Of a stretch of DNA of 64,000 nucleotides, positions 46,041-57,499 are shown piece by piece. Both the position numbers and the translations under genes were made by a program. Origin of the DNA: Daphnia pulex (taxonomy: Eukaryota; Arthropoda; Branchiopoda; Diplostraca; Daphniidae); contig NC_060024.1 in the NCBI RefSeq assembly GCF_021134715.1, positions 14,000,974-14,064,973 on the forward strand, written 5' to 3'. Within the stretch, counting starts at the first letter, position 1. Each line of letters opens with the position of its first letter. The notes below the pieces were generated by a model. It had not been told where the DNA came from. It saw only the letters and a program-made list of their open reading frames with translations, and made no database searches.

Positions 46041-48941
46041 TTGCCCAGCAAAGAGTGCTTGGAGAGTGAAACCACAGAGGAAAAATCGGATGAAGCAACG
46101 GATGAAGCAGCGGATGAAGTCATTGATGAAGTCGAAGATGAAGTCAACGAAAAAGGTAAAGTCAAACATAAAGTCAAAAGTAAAGAAAAAGTCAAAAGTA
46201 AAGACAAAGTGAAAGATGAAGTTCAAGGTGTTGAAGACGCCAAACCTATCAAGAAAGCAGATGGCAAATCAGAGAATCGATCGACGTTCACTGGAGCCAT
46301 TGGAAGCCTTTTGGGTAAGAAAGTCGCAGCAGCTGCAGAGAAAGCGATTGGTGATCTGGACAAGGCCATTGCAACAATTGGAGAGGAGCTGCCTGGCATT
46401 GATGAAATAATCAAAGATCCAAATAACGTGAATACCTGGATCGACGGAGTATCACAAGTCGTTGATGGATCGATTGACCAAAAGGAAACTGAATCCGTGA
46501 CTGAGTCAGAAGAAGACGAAGAAGCAAAAGTCACGTCACCGGAACCGAAAAAGAGCCTGAAAATGAGTCTGAAAAAGAGCAAGAAAAAACCGGATTTTGA
46601 TTCAGAATCACAAGACGCTGGCAAAGATGATGACATCCTAGAGGAGAAATCGGATGAAACTGATGATAAAGTCACTGAGGTAATTGAAGGTAAAGTGAAT
46701 GTTACAGTCAAAAGTAAAGATAAAGTTAAAATAAAAGTCAAGGATGTCGAAGACACCAAAGTTGTCAAGAAAGTGGATGGCAAATCGACGTTTGCTGGAG
46801 CCATTGGAGGCCTTTTTGGCAAGAAAGTCGCAGCGGCTGAAGAGGGAGTGGCCACAGGCGGAGAAGACCTCGTAAGCGACAGACTAGCAGGAGTCGCTGA
46901 TGGTAATCAAACGGAAACCGATTCCTCGACTGAGTTAGAAGAAGAAGAAGCAAAAGTCAAGTTACCAGAACCGAAAATGAGCCGGAAAATGAGCCGGAAA
47001 ATGAGCAAGAAAGTTCTAGGTACAGATGATGAATTGGCCAAAAAGTGCTTGGAGGATGGCAGTAACACGGTACAACCGGAAGAGGCCGATGGAGAGGCCG
47101 ATGGAGTCACCGATGGAGTCACCGATGAAGACCTGGGAGACACAGATGTAGTCAAAGATGTAATCAAAAGCAAAGCCAAAAGTAAAGCCCAAAACAAAGT
47201 CAAAGTTGCCAAAAACGTAAAAGGTGACAAAGATGAAGATGAAGAACGTAAAACGAAAAGTAAAGGCAAAAGCAAAGTTAAACTTGACAAGAAAGTAAAG
47301 GGAGATGAAGTTGAAGACCAAGTTGAAGATGAAGCCGTAGATGAAGTCAAACGTAAAGCCAAAAACAAATCTAAAGTTGGCAAGAAAGTAGAAGCTGATG
47401 AAGACGAAGATTTAGAAGTAGAAGTAGAAGAAGAAGACTCGGACTTGGACGAAGATGAAGTCAATCATAAAACCAAAAGCAAAGTTGGCAAGAAAAGACA
47501 GAACAAAAAAGTTCGAACGGCGGTCGTTTCCGTGAGTAAAGCTGTCGGAGGTATTATTGGCGGGCAAATCGGATCGGCTGCAGTTGGTGCCATTGTCGGA
47601 GCCGTTTACGACGTGGGCACGGCCATTGCCACACGCGGAGATGAGATGAACGGCATTTGTGGAATAATCAAGAATCCTACGAACGCCGATTCCTGGATCG
47701 AAGGAGCATCAAGTTTGACTAAAGACACACAAGATCAAAACATTTTTGGCAGTGAATCGGAAAGTGAACCATCGCCCGAGTCAGAAGAAGAAGAAGAAGA
47801 GAGGACGCCAAAACGGAAAAAGAGTCTGAAATCAAGTAAGAGCATGCAGAAGTCAATGGAAGTCGATTCAGACCCAGTAGACCAAGACCTTGTGCGCATC
47901 TACGACATTACCTCGCAGACAATGAGAAAGATCCTGAAAGAGGCCGGAATCGCTTTACCGGAATATCAAGGCGGTCGATCAGTGTCTGCCCTCGTTAAGC
48001 AATTGCAACGACTGACAGAAATGGCCAAAAACGAGTCGTTCACTTTGCATTCCTATTTCAAACTGTACGACAGTCTGCACGAACTGGTGACCGTCCATAG
48101 AGCAGAGTTCAAAATGACAAGCCCATCGACCATCACGCTCGCCGTCGATTCGGAATCCGTTTGCTTCGATGACAACCTGAAGCGCTTCATAGCTAAACTT
48201 CTTCTGCCCGTTCACGCGGCCCACAAAGTCCCGTTGAAAGACGTTGCCAACGACAAGAAATTCCACTGCATCTACCGATTCCGCTGCATCATTTGCGCTC
48301 GCCACGGAAATGAATTCGTCTACGTCGGCCAATCGAAGAATTTCAAGCCTCGGTTCGAAACCCACACGGGGCAGATGTTGCGCGATTGGGTAAAAAGTGA
48401 GGAAAGGTCCACACTGTCGATAGGAAATCCACTCGCAAAATCCACACCCCGAAAGTCTTCGTCTACTGTATTCGATCATCCAGGGCACTGCCACCCTGAC
48501 GTGGTTGTAAAGTTTAGCGAGATCCTCGAAGTGGACATAGTCCATCGTTTTATCGAAATCAACAAAGACAAAACAATTCGAAGAAACTGGGAAACATTCA
48601 GTCAGTGGCTCTTCAAATCAATTGAATACGATGACGACGATGACGATGACGACGACGAAACTGAAAATGTTACTGAAAATGTTACTGAAAATGAAAATTT
48701 AACTGAAAATCTATCTGGAAATGCAAAAGAAACTGCAAAAGAAAATGCAACTGAAAATGCAACCGAAATTGGAACCGAAAATGAAACCGAAAATGGCACC
48801 CAAAACGCAACTGAAAAAGAAACAGAAAATTTACCTGAAAACTTAACTGAAAATGGAACCAACAACGGAACCGAAAGCGCAACTGAAAATTTAACTGAAA
48901 ACGCAATTGAAAAAGAAACTGACGACGGCCCTGAGTTCTGA
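46041..48941 (+). CDS. N-terminally truncated copy of the GIY-YIG-like protein
   Basis: Starting at the duplication junction the frame is open from 46014 to the TGA at 48939-48941, equal to about 966 residues of the long paralog's C-terminal part. No in-frame ATG lies near the junction; the first is at 46563 (KMSLKKSKK), which would give 792 residues. A TTG at 46041 marks where homology becomes readable. It keeps the glycine zipper, the helical region, CIYRF, V-Y-V-G, Arg and His spacing, the WE motif and the Thr-Glu-Asn tail (longer here by some units). Compared with copy 1 it has two extra Glu in EEEEEER and an AGIALPEYQ version of one helix. Whether it is expressed depends on an acquired promoter or splicing from upstream. 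It may be a young pseudogene with an intact frame. AATAAA is at 49046-49051. Confidence 0.75.
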   Translation: MPSKECLESETTEEKSDEATDEAADEVIDEVEDEVNEKGKVKHKVKSKEKVKSKDKVKDEVQGVEDAKPIKKADGKSENRSTFTGAIGSLLGKKVAAAAEKAIGDLDKAIATIGEELPGIDEIIKDPNNVNTWIDGVSQVVDGSIDQKETESVTESEEDEEAKVTSPEPKKSLKMSLKKSKKKPDFDSESQDAGKDDDILEEKSDETDDKVTEVIEGKVNVTVKSKDKVKIKVKDVEDTKVVKKVDGKSTFAGAIGGLFGKKVAAAEEGVATGGEDLVSDRLAGVADGNQTETDSSTELEEEEAKVKLPEPKMSRKMSRKMSKKVLGTDDELAKKCLEDGSNTVQPEEADGEADGVTDGVTDEDLGDTDVVKDVIKSKAKSKAQNKVKVAKNVKGDKDEDEERKTKSKGKSKVKLDKKVKGDEVEDQVEDEAVDEVKRKAKNKSKVGKKVEADEDEDLEVEVEEEDSDLDEDEVNHKTKSKVGKKRQNKKVRTAVVSVSKAVGGIIGGQIGSAAVGAIVGAVYDVGTAIATRGDEMNGICGIIKNPTNADSWIEGASSLTKDTQDQNIFGSESESEPSPESEEEEEERTPKRKKSLKSSKSMQKSMEVDSDPVDQDLVRIYDITSQTMRKILKEAGIALPEYQGGRSVSALVKQLQRLTEMAKNESFTLHSYFKLYDSLHELVTVHRAEFKMTSPSTITLAVDSESVCFDDNLKRFIAKLLLPVHAAHKVPLKDVANDKKFHCIYRFRCIICARHGNEFVYVGQSKNFKPRFETHTGQMLRDWVKSEERSTLSIGNPLAKSTPRKSSSTVFDHPGHCHPDVVVKFSEILEVDIVHRFIEINKDKTIRRNWETFSQWLFKSIEYDDDDDDDDDETENVTENVTENENLTENLSGNAKETAKENATENATEIGTENETENGTQNATEKETENLPENLTENGTNNGTESATENLTENAIEKETDDGPEF

Positions 48942-50370
48942 TTCTTAAATATTTCGCATGTTAAAGTTAATGACCAACAAGACTTTTTAACACATTGATT
49001 TTCTTTTTTAGATGGCCATTTTAAGTTTTCTTCATTTTTTGTTTCAATAAACCGACTAATAAAAGTATACTTCTATATTTTTATGTGTTGTTATTCCTTT
49101 GTGTAGATTCGAATCCTGACTGGCTGTCGCTGAAGTAAAAAGAATCTGCATAAAGAAACGAACCCAAAAGTGGCGTGCAAGGCCATTTCCGTTCTTATGT
49201 GAGAAGCTCAAAATTTATCAGAAATTTGATGCAATTAGCAATTCTCTACTAACCAGCAATCCAACAACTTGATCACAAAAGATTAAAATCTTGCGCTAAT
49301 ATAAATTCCTTCGCTACTTCAAATCGTTAATTTCACCCGCATTTCACTTTTGGGAATAGATCCTACCTTTCAACAAGGGTGGTGGGGACGACTGGTGACG
49401 GCGTATTAGTTACGGCTGCTGCAATTCCATTTTTGTGTTGCTGTGGATCTGAAGGACAGAAGAAGCAGCAGACAGAGGACCACAATTGAGATGGACTGGT
49501 AGTACCGTCGTGCCGATGGCTCAACGGAAGGAAAGTGCCCAGCTCTTCCGGCATTCTTTATCTCTTCCTTTTCTGCAATTGGAAAATTGGACAACATGGA
49601 ATGTGGTCAACAACGAATGTAGTAAAAGAATTTTAAAATTTCAAAAGATGAAAAAATATTTCCACTCACTTTTCGACCCATTTGCTTTCGTTCGACATCT
49701 CACTCGTTTTGGGACGTCAGGAAAAGGAGTTAAATATCCTAAGCCAAGTGGAATTCCATGCAACTGGCTGGTGATGAATTAGGAATGCGGTTAATTGCGG
49801 GAACCGTATAGTCAAAAATTGTGAAAATTAGGAACGAAAATAGGAGGAGAGATCAAGCATAAAATGATAATACCTGTATAGCAATTCAGTCAGCTTTGGT
49901 CGTCAAATGATGCGTCTGCCAAATTTCTTTTTCACCCATTCTTTCTAAGGTGGCAGTCGGTGTAGCCACCCGGCTATACCTCTCGCATCGCGGATGATCT
50001 AAGCCTGAAAGTTTGTCGATGCAAAAAAATGCTGAATGAATGTTGAATGAAATATTTTATGAACATTCACAGCGCCGGAATCAGACTGGATTAAACTCGA
50101 CATGCTACAGCATTTTACCAGTCGGAACAGTCAAACGAAGAATACCTATTGGTATACAAGGAAGCTTATTAAACTCAAAATGACTTGCGCGTTCTATTTT
50201 GTTTCATCTTGTTTCAGCCAATCTTACGTAAAAATCACAAATACTTTGATCACATGTTTGGACAACTTCAGCAATTGTAGCAAAACGCTGGATTAGGTAT
50301 AGTCAAAGAGACATACGAATTACATAAGAGTGGATTTTCATCCGGAATTTAAAAAAAAGGGGGGGGGGGG
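48942..50370. other. Region between converging genes, unit 2
   Basis: Near-copy of 41272-42784 with small indels. Poly(A) signal at 49046-49051; a run of 12 G (about 50359-50370) touches the transporter stop. No gene is supported. Confidence 0.5.
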
Positions 50371-52846
50371 TTACTGGGAAGTCTCGATCTTCCCGTTCAA
50401 ACCTAAGCGGGCATTGCTCTCGGTTATTTGCTGGTTCTTCTTTGGACGCAAGTACAAAAAATTAAAGAGCAAGTAGATGAACCCAGCGATGAACGACATG
50501 ACACCCAACACGCGGAAAGTCACTCGCTGGCCATACCCATCAATAAGTAGGCTTCCGCCATAGCTGCTTACTCCCCAGCCTGGAATGCGAAAAACAATCA
50601 GTAAAAAATGAACGCACCCCATATTCTATAAAAAAAAAGTAAATAAGAATGTCTTCATTAAATAACCTAGTCCGAAAGTGATTCCTGATAACAGTCCTTG
50701 AATAGAAGCCACGTTAGTCGTCGTCCCTAGCTCATTTGCATACGTTATGAGCGCCGTGCGTATGAGAGTACTGGAAATGGCTTCCATTGGCTCAAACAGA
50801 AGACACAAGTTCGGGTCGGACAAAAACGAGTATCCTTCATCATGCGACAATCACGAGGGGATAATTCAATTTAATAAACAATTAAAAATGCAGTGAACTA
50901 TGTATACCTATGAATCGGATCATGCCTGCTCCAAAGCAGATAGTTATTACATTTGGGTGGCTCAGCTTTCGAAAGATGCGGTCAGAAAAGATGAGCAACG
51001 GGATAGAAGCTAACGACTGGAGCGTGTTGGATAGCCCCATCAAAGATTTGTTACCCCCAATCTCTTCCAAAAAGGGAAAAGTCCAGAAAATCCCGTAACC
51101 ATGGGCGATTCCTGATATGACATAAAGAGCAATAAACGAAAATCAGGCTATATTATGCGTTCTTTTAACATGCTCCAGTCACTAAATTGATTTACCTGAA
51201 ATGAAGCCGGCGAACAACAACAGGTCCAATTCAACGTTTTTCAACAAAGATGTCACATCTTTGAATGGAGATTTCGCTGGAAGTTTAAAATCAAGATTGA
51301 TCTTCAACATGACGATGGCTGCAATTGTAAATAAACCAGCAAATAGGTAGAAAGCAGGCCTGAAGAATTATGGATTACAACGATTACATTCTTTTCTCCT
51401 TTTTTTTAAATAAATAAAATGAAATTAATTAAAATATCGATTACCGAATATTGCCTTGAGTGTTGGTATCAGAGCTGAAATAGTCAATCAAGGCTCCAGA
51501 AATTGGCGAGAAAATGGCGACCCCAATAAATCCAAACATCCTCTGGAAACCGTAATCGCCGCCTACTTGGTTGACCAGTGCCACGGATGCTGCCACAAAG
51601 AGATCCAGCACTCCGCAAGACGTGTCAAACAACAAGCGAACAACCATGTAAAGCCCGAACGTGAGCTTAGGATCGATGTTTTCGTATTCAGCCATATTAG
51701 AGCACAAATCGGAGCGATTGACACGAACAATGCATTCTGGCTTGCAAATTTGGTAGACGGTGTTGTTGCTGTGGTCCGTTTGATTGATGTCTTGGTAATG
51801 GTGATTCTGCCGGAACTTGTGATTTCTGCCGTTGGAAGATGATCCACAGTAGACAATTTTCATCTTCTGTTCGCCTTCGCTATCCGCAGCGATCCGTGAT
51901 AAGGAGAACATGCTGGTTGATTTGGCAGATGGAACTAGACCAAGGGTTAAATTTCCTAATCCTGCTTTGAAGTCACTATAGATGTAGCAATCTTCTTCTT
52001 CGCCCAAGAAGCAAGCCAAACCCAGAGTCCAGTTTTGGGAAAAGAAAATAGAATCACGAAAACTAGCCGCGGGAAGTTCCTCGACATTGAGCATTTCTTG
52101 CGTTGGCAAGGGATTGGCCTCTACATGGAAGGGATCCTGCGATCGATTTTGGTTGTAGCAGACGTAACCGCATTCTTCGAGTACGGCCGGGACATTGGTT
52201 GTGCTTTGGTTGCCTTTGGGTGATTTTAAGTGGCACGTAGTCGAGTCGAGGTCCATCACATCAGGAATTGGTAAACGATAGTCGCTCGTTTCGTTTCCAC
52301 ATCCAACTGCCAACGTCATGCTATCCGGGAACTTGTGCGGAATTCTTCCGACTGGGATGACGACGAAGAGAAGTGATACAGCAACCACAATCGTGTTCAG
52401 TACGCACATCATCACCTGAATCAAAGTATTGAAATTAATCAAACAACGACACTGATCTAATGAGTGGAATGTTACCCTGAAATTTCCAACTTTATCGGCG
52501 ATCAAGCCAAGGAAGAAAGGCGCAAAAACGGCTGCAACTGAAGAAACACTGTTGATTATGCCCGTCTCTTCGACGGTCAGTCCCAACGATTTCATGTGGA
52601 TGGTGATGAACGAGAATAGCGATCCTATGCCTATACGATGGACAAAGAAAAGAGTTGTTTATACTTTATCCGCTAAACAAAAACGGAACAACACTGCCTA
52701 CCTGCAAAAAGGATAAAAGTCAGAACTTTCACCGGAATCAACTCGCGATGCTTCAAGTCGTAAATGAGCAAAGCCAATCCTTTCCTCTTCACCTCAGTTG
52801 CAGCAGGTTCTCTTCTCGAGTTGTCGTTGAAATCATTTTCGTCCAT
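50371..52846 (-). CDS. MFSD6-like MFS transporter, copy 2
   Basis: Minus-strand exons: 52846-52702, 52630-52476, 52415-51445, 51359-51196, 51111-50908, 50834-50667, 50579-50371; 671 residues, phases fit. Membrane spans and short loops are almost identical to copy 1. The large extracellular loop differs at many positions (for example EEEDCYIYSDFKAGLGN in place of EVDTCSFSSDYSTKVSLN), and one codon is gained. This copy keeps the native upstream flank beyond 53.6 kb, so it is likely the one with the ancestral promoter. Substrate and role are unknown, as for copy 1. Confidence 0.9.
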
Positions 52847-55111
52847 GTGGCTGTGTCGTCTGGCAAATCTGCAATTTAAGAGAAGGCAATCAAATGGGAG
52901 TAAAAATAGTGTAGGAGCGATTCAATACAAACGAATGTCGCAAATGTTGGATTGCAAATAACAACAGAAATATATAAAATACTTGGACAGTTACGGATTG
53001 AAGGGAGAAAGCGAACCCGTTGTCGGCCGCCACAGGCTAAATGGCGAACAGAGGGCGAGCGGGGATTACCATAGATATTTTGGCACAAGCAAACTGTTAA
53101 AATAAATATATTGGTTTTTTCTGTCAACGCAATGTGGAAAGACCGGTATTTTGGAACACAACATTGCCACGCTGGGAAAAATAAACAGGGCATGGCTTAT
53201 TCGCCAGTTGCGGTACTCGACAACCTTCAAGTCAAGTGAATGACAAAAATAGACTTGGAACAGAGGTTACAATCAAGAAATCGATTAGTTACATCATCAT
53301 CATTTTTAACTTACCAGTTGATCTGTAGCGAGATTTATTCCAGCATGTAACACAACAAGTCTGGTAGAAGTAAAAACTTCCAATAAACAGCGAAGAATTC
53401 CAGCAGATAAGCGGAGTAATTTCGAGCGTGGGGATTGCCTCTATTGCCGTTCGTGTCTCAAGAATAACTGCAGTTTTGCGCAATGTAGAGTTGGCGAGCC
53501 ATTTTCTGCAACAGGAGAGAGAAAATACGGTACTTTGAACTTTGGATTTTTAGTCATCTCGAACACCTGCGCGATTATTCAATGTGTGTGGCTACATTTA
53601 AGGAAAATGCCTCCAAGCGTCTTTATTGCAAGACGTGAAACATGTTAAAATGTCAGGGACAGGTATAAACCATGAGTGACAGAGGGAGTCAAATGACCAC
53701 AACATTTATGCTCTTTTGAGTAATCACTTTCAATTACTTCAAACCTGAAATAATCTGCAGCAAAGAGAAAACAGATACACAGGACAGATACGCATACATC
53801 GCTTAGTTGTAAAAAAGAACTAAACTGATCCAGACTTTGTTATATTAAATTACACTAAGTATCTTTTTTCCATTAATCAGCTGATAGAAAATTACCACGA
53901 AGTAACAACAGGATCATATGTCAACACTAACCTGAAGTATTTTTAAGATGCAGCAGGTGTTTGTTATTCAGCAACATTCTAAGTAATCAGCACCTTGCAG
54001 TTGAGAAGTGAAAGATCCTGTAATTAAAGAATAAAATTTTCTATTAGTTTCGTCAACAGATTCTGAAACTAGTAAACTAAAAAATTATTTTAAAAAATGG
54101 AACAGTCCAATTTGAAAGACAATAACAACAGCCACATGTGTCAATGTGATATCAAACAGGTTTCAGTGTACCATTCAAAGCCGGTACCTGTAGGGTAGAT
54201 CAGGCTAGTCTTAAGAGAATCAATGGTAAGGGTTTCTAATGGTGTTTATACCCTTGTTGTAATCTCAGGAGACATTAAAGACAAATTAAGTATTTAGTGA
54301 CAGAAAGAAACCGACTGTAACGCCAATATCGAAAACTACTACATAAAGAAAACAAGACAGGGTTGCCTGTATTCTTTCTGATCGATTTCAAATGAACTCG
54401 CAATTCGTAATCGTTACTTAACGATGGAAAAATTTCCGAGAAATTAAGAACACGAAGGAAAAGATTTGAAACAAAAAAACAAGAAAATTGGATTGCCTAT
54501 TATGGGATCCGTGGTTCAATGCACAATTTACCGTTAGAATAGTTTACTTATGAATGCTACGCATGGAATAAAAATAATACGTTCCACAAAGTAACAAAAA
54601 GGCGGACAACAAAAAACTCGGTGGACGAGGTTGAATGACAGCCACTATCGAGATGAATGTTCAAACTCGTTCTTGAGAGGGGCTCTCGTTATTATTGCAA
54701 CACGCTGATGGCTTGGGGCTTCTTCTTATTATTCCAAACACGAAACAAAAACATTTTATAGCGAGGGGGGATTAAAGAGAGGAACTAGTTGCTGGAGAAA
54801 CTCGAAAGGTGATGGAACAACAACATCACATTCAAGTTCTGCTGCTCGATTCAATTTTCAAACCACAAAGTCGGCAGAATTAATACAGCGCAGGACGAAC
54901 AAACTTTTTTCAAGTGTTTTCAACCACCAGCTCGGATACAAGCGACTGCGCTATTTATAACATAAAAGGCGTTCCAGTGGGAAAAGTGATTTAGAAGCCA
55001 GTTGGGAGTCGTTCAAGAGGAAATTGCTGGTTCAGCAACTAACAAGACGTGACTTGTTAGAGTGTCACCATTCCCGATTGTTTCCCTGATTGATCCCACA
55101 TCAAGTTAGCA
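52847..55111. other. 5' region of transporter copy 2, then intergenic
   Basis: It contains the inferred 5' UTR exon of the transporter (minus, about 53310-53590). From about 53621 on, it is single-copy AT-rich DNA with no supported gene. The protease 4 promoter lies at 54951-54985. Confidence 0.45.
54951..54990 (+). promoter_or_regulatory. Core promoter of protease 4
   Basis: TATTTATAACATAAAAGG at about 54952-54969 is a strong TATA-type element. CCAGTT about 30 bases on could serve as initiator, and the ATG is at 55112. Confidence 0.45.
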
Positions 55112-57499
55112 ATGAGCCAACTTGGTAACTTGTCGGCGTCTTCCGCACTCTTTGTTGTGGCGATTTTGTTGTTCTCTACGGCCAACGGCAGAGTCTATCA
55201 AACGACCGATACCGTCGTAATCGAAGGTACTTAATCCGATTATTTACTTTCCTAGTTTTCCCTAGTCTTCACTTAATTACAAAACAAATTCAAGTTGAAA
55301 AAAGAAACATAAGGGGGAGCGTTAGCCGAGAAACGAACTAACAATGCGAACCGGAATACCACAAATTATTTTGCAATTTTTCTCTTTTTTCCTAGTTGTT
55401 GAGGTTTTTCCGATATGACAAAGACATTTGGGGCGATGCGAACATAGCTATCTACATTTCAAATCGTGATCAAGATTAAGGCCAACAGTCCGTATCTACT
55501 GATGTATAAAACACTAAGAGATGATGGGAGTCCGTGGGCCATGATCTTGACATAACTTCGTGAGTCCCATCAACTGGATTTTCCGGTTTATAAGTTATCT
55601 ACTACTGGAGGGGGAATAATAATAACCAGAAACTCGAAATTAAAACGCCGTTGGAATATTTCCTCACAAAAAAGCAAATGCCGTTCCAACAAAAAGTCTT
55701 GTCCATCTCTTGTTTAACTCGAGGGAATTTACTAATTAGAATGAACATGTTTCTGACTCATCAAAATAAACCGTGTCAACTCTTTCGTGGGTGTCGATTC
55801 AAGCCGGAGATAACGCAGATGGAGACGAGTTGTTCCAGTCGACCCATTTACTGAGCAATGCGTTTATGAAGGTTAAGGAGAGGACATGCCTTACGAGGGA
55901 GGGCAATATCGGTTACTGCACATCCATTCGATCCTGCTACCCCAGATTGAATAAGTTTCATCATTTCAACAACTTTGAATCGAGGACCTTGGCCATTCGC
56001 GGCGCTTGCATCTACCACAGAGAAGACGACAGACAGGTGATTGTTGATTAAGAGTTGAATAACCTTTAATCTCGAGTGGAAGATTAAATAGCACCTTCTA
56101 GGTTTACGGGATTTGTTGTCCGACAATCAGCAGCTACGATTTTGAAAACGATGACCAACACCAATTCTACAGCCCATTCCCTTCGATGCCAGTCAATCCT
56201 TACACCGGATTACCTTACGACGCATCCCACGTTCATTCGTGGTTACATAATCCGCATACGAGGCCCTTGGATACCAAAACAACGGCATTAACCGATGATG
56301 ATTACGGTGACGATGAATCGAAAGAAGAATTCATTGACCCCGAAAGACAACAGGCCATCTGTGGTGCTGGACCTGGTAGAAAGTATGACGACGACGGCCA
56401 ACGCATCGTCGGAGGAAGTGATGCCACCCCAAACTCTTGGCCTTTTATGGTAATGTGTATATCTCGATCAAACATTCCGTCACATTTTTTCTAATGAATG
56501 TTTGAAATTCCTATAAGGCGGCGCTAAAATTCAGCGGCAAATTCCTATGCGGAGGATCTTTAATTGCCCCGAATAAAGTCCTAACAGCTGCTCACTGTGT
56601 GTCTGCATTGTTTGGTCTTCGCAATCGATTGACCGTCGATCTGGGCATGCACAACCTGCACACTGACGACGCTCAGGTGACCATAAAAGTTCGCCGAATC
56701 AAAGTGTTTTGGGGATTCAACTTTAGGACTAAAGTGAGTTACGCAACGACCTAACTAATGACTGAAAAAGCAATTTAAAATAACTTGATTTAAAAACTAG
56801 TTTAACAACGATATCGCCATCCTGACTCTGACGGAACGAGTGAATTACACTTCAACCATTTCGCCTGTTTGTTTGCCTCCGCTTACCGGAACGAGAGACC
56901 TCTACGAGAACGAAGATGCGACCGTCATAGGATGGGGCTCACTCAATTACGGTACAAATCAATTTGTATCCATCAAATTCAAGATAAATGGAATGAATTG
57001 GATCTCTTTGCGCAGGTGGATCTACTGTACCGACTGTTCTGCAAGAAGTCAACGTCAGAGTGACGGCCAATTCGCACTGCAAAGACAATTACAAATCGGC
57101 TGGCTTCCAAATAATGGACAACAGCATGATATGCGCTGCTGCTCCTGGTAAAGACGCATGCCGGGTACATATTGCACGCAAGATGAAATGAACGTTTCAC
57201 AAAAATTCCAAAAAGGGAACAGACATCCAATAAAATGAAATGATATTTCTTTGTTTTCGGCTTTCAGGGAGATAGCGGAGGTCCGCTGATTTATCGATCA
57301 AAAACTGGCAGTTGGACTCAAATAGGAATCGTCAGCTTTGGAATCGGTACGAGTTGAACAAGATTGTGTTTTACTTAATTTTAACGCTCAAACAATGGGT
57401 TGACTTGTTTTAAAAGATTGTGCCCACGAAAAATATCCCGGCGTCTTCACCAGGGTGGCCTCCTTCAGGCAATGGATCAGACGAATGGCTAATGTGTAA
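55112..57499 (+). CDS. Clip-domain serine protease 4
   Basis: Exons: 55112-55226, 55804-56036, 56102-56449, 56518-56733, 56801-56951, 57016-57164, 57268-57346, 57417-57499; 457 residues. Signal peptide, then RVYQTTDTVVIEG. Clip domain cysteines appear in order: RTCL, GYC, RSCYP, GACIY, YGICC. A long acidic linker (DDDYGDDESKEE) precedes ICGAGP and R|IVGG. The triad is TAAHC, NNDIAIL and GDSGGP; DACRGDS keeps Asp for Arg/Lys specificity. The intron that splits the region after the catalytic His in proteases 1-3 is absent here (one 216-base exon). Intron 1 is 577 bp with a kB-like element. Confidence 0.94.
55572..55588. promoter_or_regulatory. kB-like element in intron 1 of protease 4
   Basis: AACTGGATTTTCCGGTT is nearly palindromic; its core GGATTTTCC differs by one base from the kB consensus GGGATTTTCC. 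It aligns with elements at 26.5 and 33.1 kb. Confidence 0.4.

Larger units (their letters stand above)
46032..53620. repeat. Tandem duplication, unit 2
   Basis: Second unit, starting at the junction where AAAATGCCTTCAAGCA is joined to GAAGATGAATTGCCC. It ends near 53620, where the sequence departs from unit 1 after CATTTAAGGAAAATGCCTCC. Flanking bases at both breakpoints share CAA(A)G, a few bases of microhomology. Confidence 0.88.
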
